Below are positions 29,056-42,415 of a stretch of DNA of 64,000 nucleotides, piece by piece. A program made the position numbers and the translations under genes. How positions within the stretch are numbered: position 1 is the first letter of the stretch; the number at the start of each line of letters is the position of its first letter. Source of the DNA: Lathyrus oleraceus. Its lineage: Eukaryota > Streptophyta > Magnoliopsida > Fabales > Fabaceae. Below the pieces are notes generated by a model, which saw nothing but the letters and a program-made list of their open reading frames with translations, did no database searches and was not told where the DNA came from. The DNA is taken from contig NC_066579.1 of assembly GCF_024323335.1 (NCBI RefSeq), positions 357,880,900 through 357,944,899 on the forward strand, given 5' to 3'.

Positions 29056-32000
29056 CTAGAGCCAATCAGGCATACCCCTAATGCCCATAGATCTAGTATG
29101 GCCATCATGCTTCTGCTGCGCAAGAGGCTTTGTCAGTGGGTCAACAATATTGTCAAGTGGAGGTACTCTACATGTTTTCACATCTCCTCTATCTATTATC
29201 TCTCAAATGAGATGATAACACCTAAGTATGTGTTTGGATCATTGGTGAGATCTAGGCTCCTTAGCTTGTGCAATAGCACCATTGTTATCACAATAGAGAC
29301 CAATGGGATCCACAATGCTAGGGACTATGCCAAGTTCACTAATGAACTTTTTGATCCAAACAGCTTCCTTTGCTGCACTTGATGCAGCAATATACTCGGC
29401 CTTGGTTGTAGAATCAGCAACTGTATCTTGCTTTGAACTTTTTCAGCTCACAGCGCCACCGTTTAAGCAAAACACATAACCAGATTGTGATCTAAAGTCA
29501 TCCTTATCTGTCTGGAAGCTGGCATCGGTGTATCCAATTAAGGATATTCTTGACAGCTACCCAATGGGCATCACCAGGATCAGATTGGTACCTACTCGTT
29601 GCACTTAAAGCATACGAGACATCTGGTCGAGTACATAACATGGCATACATGATAGATCCTTATTGCAGATGCATATGGAATCTTATTCATGCGACCCCTT
29701 TCTTCCTTAGTTGAAGGGGATTTTGTTTTTGATAGACACATGCCATGTTGCATAGGTATGAATCCTTTCTTGGAATCATGCATATTAAAGCGTCTCAGCA
29801 CTTTGTCTATGTACGTACTCTGACTTAGGCCAAGCAGTTTTTGTGATCTATCTCTATAGATTCTGATTCCTAATATATAGGCTACTTCACCTAGGTCCTT
29901 CATAGAAAAGCATTTCCCCAACCAAGACTTTACTTGTTGCAGGATAGGGATATCGTTTCCAATGAGTAATATGTCATCTACATATAATACCAGGAAAACG
30001 GTCATGCTCCCACAAACCTTCTTGTAGACACAAGGCTCATCTTCGTTCTTGATGAATCCATATTGTTTTACTGTTTCATCAAAACGAAGATTCCAGCTTC
30101 TGGAAGCTTGCTTCAATCCATAGATTGACCTTTGTAACTTACATATCTTTTGGGCTTCTTCTGGTATGTCAAATCCTTCAGGCTGTGTCATGTACACATC
30201 CTCAAGAAGATTCCCATTAAGGAAAGCAGTTTTGACATCCATCTGCCATATTTCATAATCATGATATGCAGCGATAGCAAGTAAAATCCGAACAGATTTA
30301 AGCATTGCAACTGGTGAAAAGGTTTCATCATAGTCAACCCCATGAATTTGTTTATATCCTTTTGCAACCAGTCTTGCCTTATAGGTATGTACCTTACCAT
30401 CCATGTCAGTCTTCTTTTTGAAGACCCACTTGCATCCTATAGGGTTAATTCCTACAGGAGGCTCTACCAAGGTCCAAACTTGGTTTGTGTACATGGAATC
30501 CATTTCAGATTTCATGGCTTCTAGCCACTTCTCAGACTCGGGACCAGTTATGGCCTCTTGGTAGGTCACAGGCTCATCTTGATCCATGAGTAATACATCA
30601 CCTTGATCTGTTATGAGATATCCATATCTCTCAGGTAGGTGACGTATCCTGCTCGACCTACACTGGTCTTGTTCTACTTGAGCAGGTTGCTCTTCTACAA
30701 CCATTTGTGTTTCCTGCTCTAATTCCTCCATAGGTGTATCGATGCTTTGTGATTCTTGAATTTCTTCAAGCTCTACTTTCCTCCCATTGATTCCTTTGGA
30801 AATAAAATCCTTTTCTAGGAAAACTCAAGTTCGAGCGACAAACACTTTGCCCTCAGAAGGATTGTAGAAGTAATACCCTCTTGTTTCTTTAGGATACCCC
30901 ACAAATAAGCATTTGTCAGATTTGGGGTCAAGCTTAGTTGAAATTTATCGTTTCACATAAACTTCGCAACCCCAAATCTTCATGTAAGACATATGTGGTT
31001 TCTTACCACTCCATATCTCATATGGTGTCTTTTCAACCTCTTTGGATGGAACACGGTTAAGTGTGTAAGCTGCTGTCAATAGTGCATGTCCCCAAAAGAA
31101 GTTTGGAAGATCGGCGTGACTCATCATGGATCGGACTATGTCTAACAGGGTTTGATTTCTTCTCTCAGATACACCATTCCATTGGGGTGTTCCAGGAGGA
31201 GTAAGTTAGGATAGGATCCCACACTCTTTCAGATGGTCATCAAATTCTAGGCTTAAATATTCACCACCTCGATCTGATCGAAGAGTTTTAATATTCTTAC
31301 CTAGTTGGTTTTGTACTTCATTCTTGAATTCCTTGAACTTTTCAAAGGACTCTGATTTGTGTTTCATTAAATACACATAACCATATCTACTGAAATCATC
31401 AGTAAATGTGATGAAGTACTGAAAACCTCCTCTGGCTGGTATGTTCAGTGGTCCACATACATCAGTATGTATGAGGGCCAAAAGATCATTAGCTCTTTCA
31501 CCTTTTCCTGTGAATGGAGACTTTGTCATCTTTCCAATTAAACAAGATCTACATGTCTCATATGATTCATAATCAAAAGAGACCAAGAGTCCATCTTTAT
31601 GGAGTTTGGAAATGCGTTTCTCATTTATGTGGCCTAATCGACAATGCCAAAGGTAAGTTGGATTTAACTCATTAGGTTTCATCCTTTTAGTATTAATGTT
31701 ATAAATAGGCATTTCAAGATCAAGGACATATAGTCCATTGTTCATTTGTGCAGTAGCATAGAATATATCATTCAAATAAATTGAGCAACAATTGTTCTTT
31801 ATTATAAATGAAAAACCAAACTTGTCCAAACAAGAAACAGAAATAATATTCCTGCTAATTGCAGGTACATAATAATAGTTCTCTAACTGAATTATTAAAC
31901 CACTAGGTAAAGTCAATTCATAAGTTCCTACGGCTAAGGCAACAACCTTTGCTCCATTGCCAACTCGTAGGTCGACTTCACCTTTTGCCAAATCTCTACT

Positions 32001-32390
32001 CCTTTTTAGTCCATGCACATTTGTACAAATGTGAGAACCGCATCCAGTATCTAATACCCATGATGCAGAAGTAGATAAATTAATTTCAATAACAAAAATA
32101 CCTGAAGTTGAAGTCTCTACTTCATTCTTCCTATCTTCCTGGTACTTTGGGCAGTTTCTCTTCCAGTGTGCGGTCTTACCGCAATGGAAGCAGGTGCCTT
32201 CTTTTGCTATGCCTCCACTAGGCTTCAAAGCAGCAATAGTGGGTTTGGGTTTGACAACTTCCTTGCCTTTCCCTTTATCATGTTTGAGGACAATCCTCAG
32301 GTTTCGGTACCAATCCAGAAAATTTGTCCCAGATAATTTTTCCTTGTCAAGGGTTGATCGCAAGGTGTTATTAGAGGTGTTTGTTGTCAT
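29056..32390 (-). pseudogene. Ty1/copia gag-pol polyprotein, inactivated
   Basis: On the minus strand from ATG 32390 the order is a short Gag N-terminus (KLSGTNFLDWYRNLRIVL), a CCHC knuckle (CFHCGKTAHWKRNC), protease (WVLDTGCGSH), GAG-pre-integrase (LWHCRLGHINEKRIS), integrase core (HTDVCGPL, TLRSDRGGEY), RT (GCKWVFKKKTD, DVKTAFLNG, YVDDILLIG) and RNase H ending at TAG 29056-29058. The protease-integrase-RT order is that of Ty1/copia. Gag jumps from residue 38 to the KGKGKEV linker, so most of it is deleted. Stops interrupt the frame at 31206, about 30943 and about 30826. A one-base insertion near 29668 shifts the RNase H frame, which has two further stops. Confidence 0.92.
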
Positions 32391-32713
32391 GGTAATCTAC
32401 ATAAGGATTTATGAAAATATAAGTATCATTGACATATTTAATTAGGCCTTTAATTAAATATGCTCCCACTATTTTACTCAAAACAAATGACCCTCATCAT
32501 TTGATTCGGAAAATCCTGTTGGAAGATTTTCTAGTGGGTCGAGATCCATATTTCACTTCGTTCTAAGTCCGCGTAGGCGGATTACACAAAACTAGGTTAT
32601 TTAGGTAGGAACTCCTTCCAATTGTATCTCATACAACTCTCAAAAATTTCAGTTGGGTAAATAACTCCTTATTCCAATCCATCATATGGATCATTCCCAA
32701 CTCTTGCTTCTAG

Positions 32714-33046
32714 ACATATATAATATTATTATAATTAAGTTTGACCCATCGTTTTAGCAGTTGGATATTACAATTATCCCATCGCACCTTACTAATACAG
32801 AACATGCACCTCGCGTAGGCGAAACCTACATTATCCGATACTAGTCTTAATGAGTACTAAAACTTGGAAAGCAAACATATATAATAATATTATAATTTGT
32901 TTAGTTAAGTTTGACCCATTGTTTTAACAGTTGGATATTACAATTATCCCATCGCACCTTACTAATATAGAACATGCACCTCGCGTAGGCGAAACCTACA
33001 TTATCCGATACTAGTCTTGATGAGTGTTAAAACTTGGAAAGTATAA
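32714..33046. repeat. Tandem duplication of about 170 bp in the copia leader
   Basis: AAGTTTGACCCAT occurs at 32737 and 32907, and the following 130 bases (ATTATCCCATCGCACC ... CGTAGGCGAAACC ... CCGATACTAGTCTT) are repeated with few changes. Confidence 0.9.
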
Positions 33047-33580
33047 ACTTAATATTTAATTTGAGGGAATTGCAATTTTTCTGATCTCACCGGCTTATTT
33101 ATCATATAAGTCGTCTCTCACATGCATCAACATACATACACATGCATCAACATACATATATAATGAAACAGTTATGGCCCCTAGCGCGATTGTTCTCCCA
33201 AGCCAATGAGAGAACCTAAGCTAACCTAATAACGATCTAAGCTTCTCCAAGCAAGATCTTCAAGGTTGTCCTCCTTTGGCACTGACTTCTTTGCTTTCTT
33301 CATAACATTACATTACAAAAAGAAACTCGTTTTACATACAAGAGAGTGAGATGAGAAAAGAAGTTACATTGAGAGATTAAAAGAGAGGCACGACACGCAG
33401 GTCGTATTTTAAAACCCAAAACAAAATAAAGGAAAACTAAGGCCATAACCGATCACCACAAGACAATAATAAACATATTATTGTTATTATCAATTTTAAT
33501 TCTTTTAATCAATTAAAACCAAATTAAATATCGACGACCAATCACATTACCAGAGTTAGCCGAACTGGTGAATTTTGCCT

Positions 33581-33950
33581 TGCGTTAATCGGTTAACCAA
33601 ATGCGTTAACCGGTTAACACTGTTGAAAACTGTTAGAAAATTTTCTTTCTGTCTTGCGTTAACCGGTTAACCAAATGCGTTAACCGGTTAACACTGTTTG
33701 AAAATCTGTTCAAAATTTGTTTTCTGTCTTGCATTAACCGGTTAACCAAATACGTTAACCGGTTAACACTATTTGAAAAACTTAGAAAATTGTATTTCGT
33801 CTTGCGTTAACCGGTTAACCATATGCGTTAACCGGTTAACACTGTTCGGAAATCCTTTTAGAAAATAGTGTTCAGTCTTGCGTTAATCGGTTAACCATAT
33901 GCGTTAACCGGTTAACACTGTTCGAAAAAGTGTTTAGAAAGCACAACTCT
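33581..33950. repeat. Five 73-76-bp repeats with paired TTAACCGGTTAA palindromes
   Basis: Units start at 33581, 33655, 33730, 33803 and 33879. Each has two TTAACCGGTTAA sites about 22 bases apart. Eight of ten are perfect 12-bp palindromes; the first site of units 1 and 5 has one change. The spacer between units is more variable than the palindromes. Confidence 0.93.
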
Positions 33951-34324
33951 TGTGCAGTCACAACCCCAATCGCATAACTCTCTGACAACATAACCCTTGT
34001 GTCGTCACTAACCCTAATGCACCAATTTCAGACCGTCAAACACATCTCGATTGTTGATTCAGTATGATTGATCAACATGTCATTGCTTCACCATACTAAT
34101 GTCGGATCAAGAAGCAAACGACCATTGATCGCTCAAAGGAAAACAACCATTGAGTGTTTGAATGAACGAAACGAGAACACTATATCATATATAATGTATT
34201 TTGCATCAGGATTACTTATATCATATATATAACTTGATCAATCTCAATTTAATCTTTGATTCATTCTGTCTTTAATCATATTAATACAGAAAAAAAACAG
34301 TTATCAGATTCATGGTTTCGTAAG

Positions 34325-34338
34325 TGGCTCTAATACCA
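34325..34338 (-). other. Copia primer binding site (initiator tRNA-Met type)
   Basis: On the minus strand TGGTATTAGAGCCA lies directly after the LTR. It resembles the common plant copia PBS TGGTATCAGAGC complementary to initiator tRNA-Met, with one change. Confidence 0.8.
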
Positions 34339-34339
34339 C

Positions 34340-35659
34340 TTCAGGAGAATTGCGGTCCAAGGCGCAGCGGAATTTAAAAATTTCTCCATTTAGTGATCCT
34401 TACGAATGGGCATGATTAGTGATAGAATTGTTACCTCTTGTGGCGATCATGAACGCTGAACGATGACAACGTCTCTACTCAGTCCACACGAACGGATTCC
34501 TTCAATCTCAGTGCTAGCTGCTACGAATGAAGGCTTTGAGTGAGAGAGAGAGAGAGAAACGAAATTGTAAGCAAGACTTACAATGCTTCTACCCAAGGGT
34601 TCTATTTATAGAACCACTTGTGTGGGCTGCAAGCTAAAAATCCCACTCAAGTGAATATGGCCCATATCTTATAATATGCCAAAATCACTTAAGTGTGTGG
34701 TACATTACCATATTTCGTATTCTGCTTAAGTACACCGTACCTTACGATGTTCTATAATTCACTTAAGGAAACCATACATTACAGTATTCCTTAATTACTC
34801 TATCTCTCATCAATCCGTCCTTTGTGTGTGACCCTATAGGTTTTTGCGGCGTTGGCAATTATATTAAATCACGTATTTAACATAATAAACAATGAGCGGT
34901 ATCTAGCAACACATCACTTCTACCCAAGACACGAAAATGTCATGTGATCTGACAAGTCCTTCTGTGATAATAATTATGCGTATAATTACCCCTTTGCCCT
35001 TATGTCTATATTGAACACAAGGCATAGACCGTGTTATCCTTGTCCAGTTCAATATTGGGCCCATAAACATTTATCCTGTTACGCAGGATGGGCAAATTCC
35101 ATCTAGGACACTCATGCCCCTCAGCATGCTTTGTGGAGTACCCATCAACTGTCTTTATGGTTATCCAGTTACGGACAATGTTGGATCAGCAATAAAGCAC
35201 TCGACTCTACATCTAGGGTCCACAGTGGTTTCAGGTCGAAGAGTGGTATACACCATTATCACCATGAGAATAACTTATGACACTTTGCATAACTTTCTAT
35301 ATAGTATTCTCATAGCGGGTCAATCCGGTATAAATATTACTCTTAATATTCATACCTATGTTTAAGACTTGATAACTCCTTATCCATGATCCATGAGATG
35401 TGATCATCAGTCTACAAACATAATAGTCTTCATGCTTTAATGTTATCCCACTTCACAATAAAGCTTGACTACGGATACTTTAAGAATAGTGTCCTTATGT
35501 TTAATGTGATCTCATGATTAAGTCATACTTGATACATTAAACGAACTAGCTATTCTAGGGACTTTATTAAACAAACATAATAAAGAAAAAGCCTTTTATT
35601 ATTAATAAATAATTCGATACAAGTACCAAAAGTATTGGCCTCTAGGGCTTACATCAACA
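34340..35659 (-). repeat. Ty1/copia 5' LTR
   Basis: Partner of 27724-29041. On the minus strand it begins TGTTGATGTAAGCCC at 35659 and ends next to the PBS. The right target-site duplication GATAC is at 35660-35664. Confidence 0.93.
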
Positions 35660-35663
35660 GATA

Positions 35664-37223
35664 CTACCTTTGATTGCTTTCTGAGATCGGTATTCAATAT
35701 CATACTCCGATAACAACATCTGCCAACGAGCAATTCTCCCAGTTAAAGCAGGCTTCTCAAATATATACTTGATTGGATCCATTTTAGATATCAACCAAGT
35801 GGTATGATTCAACATATACTGACGCAGATGCTTAGCAGCCCAAGCCAATGCGCAACAAGTCTTCTCTATCATAGAATACCGAGTCTCACTGTCGGTGAAC
35901 TTCTTACTGAGGTAGTAAATTGCAAATTCTTTCTTTCCAGTCTCATCTTGCTGACCAAGAACATAACCCATACTATCTTCGAGCATAGCCAAATACATGA
36001 GCAACGGTCTTCCTTCAACAGGTGGAGACAAAATCAGAGGCTCAAGCAGATATTCTCTGATACTGTCAAAAGCTTTCTGGAAATCTTCGGTCCAATCACA
36101 AGACTGATCTTTCTGAAGAAGCTTGAATATAGGCGCACACGTGGCAGTCATGTGTGAAATGAATTTTGTGATATAATTCAGGCGACCGAGAAAACCTCTG
36201 ACATGCTTCTTAATTTTGGACGCATGCATCTCTTTTATTGCTTTGACTTTAGCAGGATCAACCATCAACTTACCTGAACGAACGCCAAAAGTACACTTAT
36301 TGGGATTCAAGCAGAGTTCGTACTTCCTCAAACGCTGGAATAGCTTCAACAAATGCTCAACATGTTCCTCTTCATCAATTGATTTAACAATCATATCATC
36401 AACATAGACTTCGATCTCTTTATGCATCATATCATGAAAAAGAGTAGTCATTGCTCTTTGGTAAGTTGCACCAGCATTCTTTAAGCCGAAAGGCATCACT
36501 CTATAACAGAATGTTCCCTATGGTGTAATGAATGTGGTCTTCTCCATATCTTCGGGTGCCATCTTGATCTGATTATATCCGGAAAATCCACCCATAAACG
36601 AAATGACTTTGAATTTAGCAGTATTGTTTACCAACATATCAATGTGTGGCAGAGGGAAATCATCTTTCGGACTGGCTTTATTCAAATCTCTATAGTCAAC
36701 ACACATGCGAGCTTTTCCATCTTTCTTTGGCACAAGCATAATATTGTCCACCCATTGCGGATACTCAGCAGTCACAAGGAAACCTGCATCAATCTACTTC
36801 TACATTTCTTCTTTAATCTTCACTGCCATATCAGGATGCGTTCTTCTCAACTTCTGTTTGACTGGCGGGCATTCTGGATTCAACAACAATCTATGCTCTA
36901 CAATCTCAAAATCTAGACCAGACATATCTTGATAGGACCAAGCAAACACATCTGAATATTCTCGAAGAAGATCAATCAACCCCTTCTTAACATCTGGACA
37001 CAGTCGAGACCCAATCTTGACTTCCTTCACATCATCTTCGGAATCCAAGTTGACTAACTCAATCTGCTCTTCAAATGGCTGAATGGATTTTCTTTCATGC
37101 TCAAGAAGACGGGACAATTCATCACTCATTTCTTCATCACTTTCCTCCTCAGCCTCAAACACATGGAATTCAAAATTTGGAGAAGGAGAAGGATCATTGT
37201 ATTCAACGGGGTTAGAAACCAAC
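35664..37223 (-). pseudogene. Ogre-C pol exon: RT and first RNase H, inactivated
   Basis: On the minus strand the exon begins after the intron acceptor with LVSNPVEYNDPSPSPNFEF, then RT (MCVDYRDLNKASPKDDFPLP, MPFGLKNAGATYQRAM, YVDDMIVKS) and the RNase H-like region (IFEKPALTGRIARWQMLLSE). Stops lie at about 36800 and 36792 and at about 36515 (where Ogre-E has Trp in TPWGTF). Compared with Ogre-E, about 11 codons are missing between GKL and VDPAKVK. The copia element interrupts it at 35664. Confidence 0.92.
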
Positions 37224-37479
37224 CTGCATAATGATTTGATATTTTGATTTTAGAGAAGTGGATTTGTGACCAAATATTATGCAGATGGACAATTATATTG
37301 TTTATTTATGTTTTTTGTAATTACCATTTTCAGAATAAAGCAAAAAGTAAAAACAAAACATCATAGATGTGGATGAATAGAATTAATTTTATTGATGATC
37401 AAATTTGAAATGCCCAACAATGTTCACTTCTCCCTTAGGCATATGAGAAGTATTTTTGAAAACATATAAAAGCAATTAC
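37224..37479 (-). other. Ogre-C intron between protease and RT (256 nt)
   Basis: On the minus strand the donor is CTAA/GTAATTGC with G at 37479, and the acceptor is TTATGCAG/GTTGG with the last intron base at 37224. Unspliced RNA reads AAG TAA at the donor, ending the protease ORF at 37476. Joining the exons keeps the frame (AA/G). An intron at this place is a known Ogre hallmark. The Ogre-E intron (61556-61799) has the same borders. Confidence 0.85.
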
Positions 37480-38390
37480 TTAGATCGATGCAAAATAACA
37501 GGAATATCAACAGCAGTCCAATTGCTGCAAGCTTTTCCATGCGTCACAAAACTGTTGCAGTCTTCCTCTTCATCATCCTCAAGTACAACAACTAAATGTT
37601 GTTCATTTACATGAACGAACCCTCCGCTATGGAAGCTAAGTTGCATATCCTCAGATCTAGCAGCTGACGAACCTTGCTGAAAACCCAGGCCAGTTCTATT
37701 CTTGTTGTAGGAGACCTCTACCATTCGCCCCCACTGATTTACATTTCCTTCTTCAACAATCTTTTTTGCATCTTTCAATGAGGACATAGGTGCCCCAACT
37801 ATCTTTTCTGCAATAATATATAAGGCTTGGAATGAAGTTCCAACCTCATCCTCAACTTCAACATAAGAGAAAGATGACAAGTGGCTGACCAATAGTGCCT
37901 TCTCCCCGCCAACAATGACTAGCTTCCCATCCTTGACAAACTTGAGTTTTTGATGCAATATGGAGGTAACAGCTCCCGCCTTGTGGATCCATGGCCTTCC
38001 TAACAGACAACTGTAGGCTAGGTGGATATCCATTACTTGAAAAATAATTTGGAAGTCACTCGGACCTATCTTCACCAAAAGTTCCACTTCACCTATCACT
38101 GCTTTGCGCGAACCGTCAAAAGCTTTGACGATTACACCACTATACCTCATATGCACTCCTTGATACTATAACTTTGATAATGTTGACTTCAGCAGCATAT
38201 TAAACGAAGATCCGGTGTCAACAAGCACATTGGACAAAGCGTCATCTTTGCAATTCATGGAGATATGCAAAGTCAGATTATGATTCCTACCCTCCTTAGG
38301 GAGTTCTTCATCACAGAAGTTGAGATTGTTGCAGGAAGTGATGTTAGATACAATATGATCAAACTGATCTACCGTAACATCATGTTCCAC
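37480..38390 (-). pseudogene. Ogre-C protease region
   Basis: On the minus strand VLVDTGSSFNML carries the aspartic protease DTGSS triad. YSCLLGRPWIHKAGAVTS and LHQKLKFVKDGKLVIV follow, as in Ogre-E. A TAG near 38166 splits the frame, and it is out of frame with gag (a frameshift lies between about 38400 and 38480). The ORF closes at the intron donor (NWTAVDIPVILHRSK, TAA). Confidence 0.88.
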
Positions 38391-38478
38391 AAACTCTTGC
38401 TCTAGAACTCTTTTGCAGTGCTTCTCTGTGCGCTTATAAATTCATAAGCAGAGACAGTACTAGAATTTTTTAGGGGGT

Positions 38479-40815
38479 TTAGAGCAGCTGCTCCACCATA
38501 TTAAACTCACTCTTCTTTATCAACCGAAGTACCTCATCATCATCATTAATCTTCAAATTGCTGGATTCACCAGACTGACGCTTTGAAGCACTAATTGGAT
38601 CTGCTGCAGGCACTTCTACCTTCTTACTGACGGTTGAATCTTCCACATCATTTGGGAATACCAACCCAAACACTCGACCACTGCGGGTCACCTTAGTAAC
38701 ATCAACAATCCTCACGACAGAACTGGTCGTAGGTAATGGAACCTCTTGACCATTCTTCACCATAGTTGCATTGTACTGATAAGGAACAACCTTATCAGAT
38801 GAATATGGGACTGGACCCGCTAACTGTATGACCAACATCGATACCGATCTTTGACTTATACTGTTACTGCTGCTACTATCATATTGAATCACCACTCTCT
38901 CGGTATTCTTGAAAATGAGAACAATGACATTCACATCGTCACCTAGGTGACAGGATTGAAAAATTTGGATCATGCCTTCATCCATCAACCGCTGTATGTC
39001 CCTTTTCACAATCACACCTCCTGGATTAACACTACAGATAGCACAACCATCATGGTTATGCTCACAATCTCTCACCAAGCAAATGTCCTTATGCATCCTC
39101 ACCAAGGACCTTTGAATAAAACGGATATCATAGATTTTGTACTCCCCAGGACAACCTTCCACCATGTTAACTGATGAATTTCCATGAGCGGGTAGTGGAT
39201 TTGCTTTCACGTTCGGTGCTCGGTCCTGAAAGGACACCATTCCACTCTTCACTAGTTTCTTAACTTCATATTTGAGTGGATAGCAGTTCTCAATGTCATG
39301 TCTGGGTACTTCTTGGTGAAAAGCACATCGGAGTTCAGGCTTGTACCACCATGGAAGTGGTTCAGGAATTTGTGGCGGGTTTCTGGGTTGTAACAGGTTC
39401 TTGAGAACCAATGATCGATAAATATCTGCATATGTCATAGGAATTGGGTCGAAAGAGACCTTCTTCCTCTCTAAAGTTTGTTGTTGATGATTGTTGGTAT
39501 TGTTGTTGTTGTAAGTGTTTGTTCGTTGTTGTGGTTGTTGTTGTTGAATTGGTGCTGATTGACTTGCTGAGAAAACGGGAATTACTGAAGATGCTTGATG
39601 ATGATGCTGACGGGATGGTTGACTTCTTCTGACTTGAGGCCTCCTCTGCCTCCCACTAATAATTGTGTTGGCTTCATTGTCTTTCTTTTTATCGAAACTG
39701 TTGTCATATCTCTTGCTAGACGATACCTCCTCCTTTGACAATCGTCCTTCTCGGACGCCTTCTTCAAGCCTCATCCCCATATTTACCATTTCGGTAAAAT
39801 CACTGGGGGCACTGGCGATCATACGCTCATAATAAAATGAGCTCAGGGTCTTCAAAAATATTTTGGTCATCTCCTTCTCCTCTAAAGGAGGGGTGATCTG
39901 AGCAGCTAGTTCTTTCCACCTTTGCGCATACTCTTTAAATGTTTCCTTGTCCTTCTGAGACAGTGATCTCAACTGATTTCAGTCCGGAGCCATATTAACA
40001 TTGTACTTGTACTGCTTAACAAATGCTTCTCTCAAATCGTTGAAAGTGCGGATGCTTGCACTGTCCAACCCCATATACCATCTTAGCGCAGCGCCAGTCA
40101 GATTGTCTTGAAAGGAGTGGACTAACAGCTGATCATTGTCTATTTGGGTAGATATTTTATGGGCATACATCACCAAGTGACTGAGTGGACATGTGTTCCC
40201 TTTGTATTTTTCAAAGTAAGGCACTTTGAACTTCACCAGAATCTTTACATTCGGCACTAGACACAATTCAGCAGCACTCTTCCCCAAAAGGTCCTTACCT
40301 CTCAAAGTCTTCAATTCCTTGCGCAGCTCAAGAAATTAATCTTTCATTTCATCCATTTTATCATATACGTCTGGACCCTCAGATGGCTCGGAATGATAAA
40401 TGGTGTTTTCCACACGAGGTAAAGTATGCACTACAGGTGGTGGTATAGACATGACCGGGCTAGATGCCGACATAGAAGCAAAAGTAGGCGCAAAACCTTC
40501 AGGCATGAAGTTCGGCGGCATTCCCCATGGGAATTCGGCAGACATGGTAGGCGCGAAATGAGCGGTAGCAGCAAGCATGGTAGAGGTAGCCACCTCTAAA
40601 ATAACAGTCCTCTAAGGAGAAGGAGTTGCGGGTGTTGGAGAAGATTGGCTTTGTGCAGCTAGAACTGACTCCATCATGGCAATCAGGTCGGCGATCTCCT
40701 CTTTCAGGTCTCTATTCTCTTGCTCAAGACGTTCCATAATTCTGGAGTGATTGGCGCGGGTATTGTACCGATGAGTCAGCTTGAAAGAAGCACAAAAGAA
40801 ACACCAATGAGACAT
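38479..40815 (-). pseudogene. gag: Ogre-C gag, one frame with nonsense codons
   Basis: On the minus strand one frame contains the coiled-coil start [20 protein letters not shown] (40737), a Pro-rich segment, the capsid-like region (VPYFEKYKGNTCPLSHLVMY, FQDNLTGAALRWYMGLD, FKEYAQRWKELAAQI), a Gln/Asn-rich linker, FDPIPMTYADIYRSLV, WWYKPE and the zinc-knuckle-like CAFHQEVPRHDIENC, then VTRSGRVF. In-frame stops occur near 40609, 40333 and 39976; the last is TGA at a position I would expect to be CGA (Arg). The knuckle has Arg where Ogre-A and E have Gly. Not functional. Confidence 0.9.
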
Positions 40816-40908
40816 CTGGCGAAAGAGAAACCTGCTTATGCATATGATGCATGAAATGCAATGCTTGTTTATTTATTTTTATTTTCAAGGAACTTACTAT
40901 ATTATTTG

Positions 40909-41015
<107 letters not shown>

Positions 41016-41079
41016 CAACAATTGCAAACAATTTGATATGACCATAAAAAATCTCTTTTCATTTATATAATTGGAAGTA

Positions 41080-42415
41080 TTACACTCTTTTCATAAAAAA
41101 TCTCTTTTCAAGTAGCTCAATAAGCGCATATTTGTTCTTAGACTCAAGCCGCAACTCCTCATGCTTTCGGCTCAAAGCATAGAAACACTCTTCCTAGATA
41201 TCTTTCTGTTGCTTCATCTTGGCGAGTGCGTCTTCCAACTCCTCTACATCTTGGTTAGGGAGAGTTAATGGCTCAGCCACAACCATAGACATAGGTCTCT
41301 CACAAGCATAAGGCATCTTCAGCTCCAAAACTCTCTTCTTCACCTAAAGAGTGTAAGCTTCCAAAGCTACACAATTGCACGGACCAAGCTCGGATCTTCC
41401 TTTCCTATGCACATTATGCCAAGCATGCGCAATATTTTGCTTCAAATGTTGGGGATCTTTACCCTCTTGATAGAAAAGACCTTCTAACAAAGTGTTATTA
41501 TTTTTGTCTCTCAAGGGGAACCCAAGTTGACGACGAGCCAAAGCAGGATTGTAGTTGATTTCTCCTTGTGTACAAATGAGAGGCACATTAGAGAATTCAC
41601 CACAACTATCAATAATCTCCAAACTTCTCAACGAAGGATCATACCAAATTATATTATCATTAGTGAGAGACATAAGTCTCTGAGACCACCGTAGACATTG
41701 TTTGTTCTCCATAAAAGCAGGTGTCTGAGGCAAGTGCGAAATAAACCACTTGTACAGAAGAGGAATACAACAGACAATCGTTCCACCACCCTTAGAATTC
41801 CTTAGATGCAAAGAGAAATACATATCACCCAACAAAGTGGGCACGAGATTCCCAATCAAGAAGATTCTAATAGCGTTAACATCAACAAAACCGTCAATGT
41901 TAGGGAATAAAGCTAATCCATAAATGAGTAATACAAAGATAGCCTCAAAAGCGTCCACACTACCGGCTTGAGCAAAGGCAGTAGCTTCCTTGATGAGGAA
42001 ATCAGATGGCAACCCAAATAATCCTCCTTTCTTCGCCCAATGAGCCTCTATCTCATACTTCTTCAAGTGAAGAGCTTCAACAATAAGATGAGATATGGGA
42101 ATCTCTTCCAATCCACTAAATGGCACTTTGTTAGAAACAGGTATTCCCAAAAGATGGACATACTCCTCTAACGTAGGCACAGGCTGATAATCAGGAAAAG
42201 TGAAGCAATAGTAGATAGGATCATAGAACTGCACCAACACACTCAAAAGTCCTTCAACCACCTCAGTAGACAAGATGGACAGAAGCTTCCCATGGCACTG
42301 TTTGAATTCCAAGGGATCTAATACAAAAGATGCTAGCTTCCTTAACTCTTTCAAGTAGGGACATCTGAAACTGTACTTCTTAGTGTTCCTTCGTTCACAA
42401 TCTATGGTCTAAAAA
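41080..42415 (-). pseudogene. Ogre-C ORF1 (protein of unknown function found upstream of gag)
   Basis: On the minus strand the frame runs from about 42415 (TIDCERRNTKKYSFRCPYLK) to TAA 41080. It is interrupted by TAG at 41344 (after ALEAYTL) and another stop near 41196. Motifs include FYDPIYYCFTFPDYQPVPTL, EEYVHLLGIPVSNKVPFSGL, IYGLALFPNIDGFVDVNAI, GGGTIVCCIPLLYKWFISHL and NPALARRQLGFPLRDK. This is the ORF1 that marks Ogre elements (I recall it as DUF7745-like, unsearched). The C-terminal part is rich in charged heptad-like segments (EELEDALAKMKQQKDI). No start ATG is visible in frame near 42415. Ogre-A lacks this ORF. Confidence 0.85.

Larger units (their letters stand above)
32391..34324 (-). 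other. Copia untranslated leader
   Basis: About 1.9 kb between the PBS and the gag ATG has no credible ORF. It contains a tandem duplication of about 170 bp (32714-33046) and five 73-76-bp repeats with TTAACCGGTTAA palindromes (33581-33950). The rest is AT-rich and unremarkable. Confidence 0.8.
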
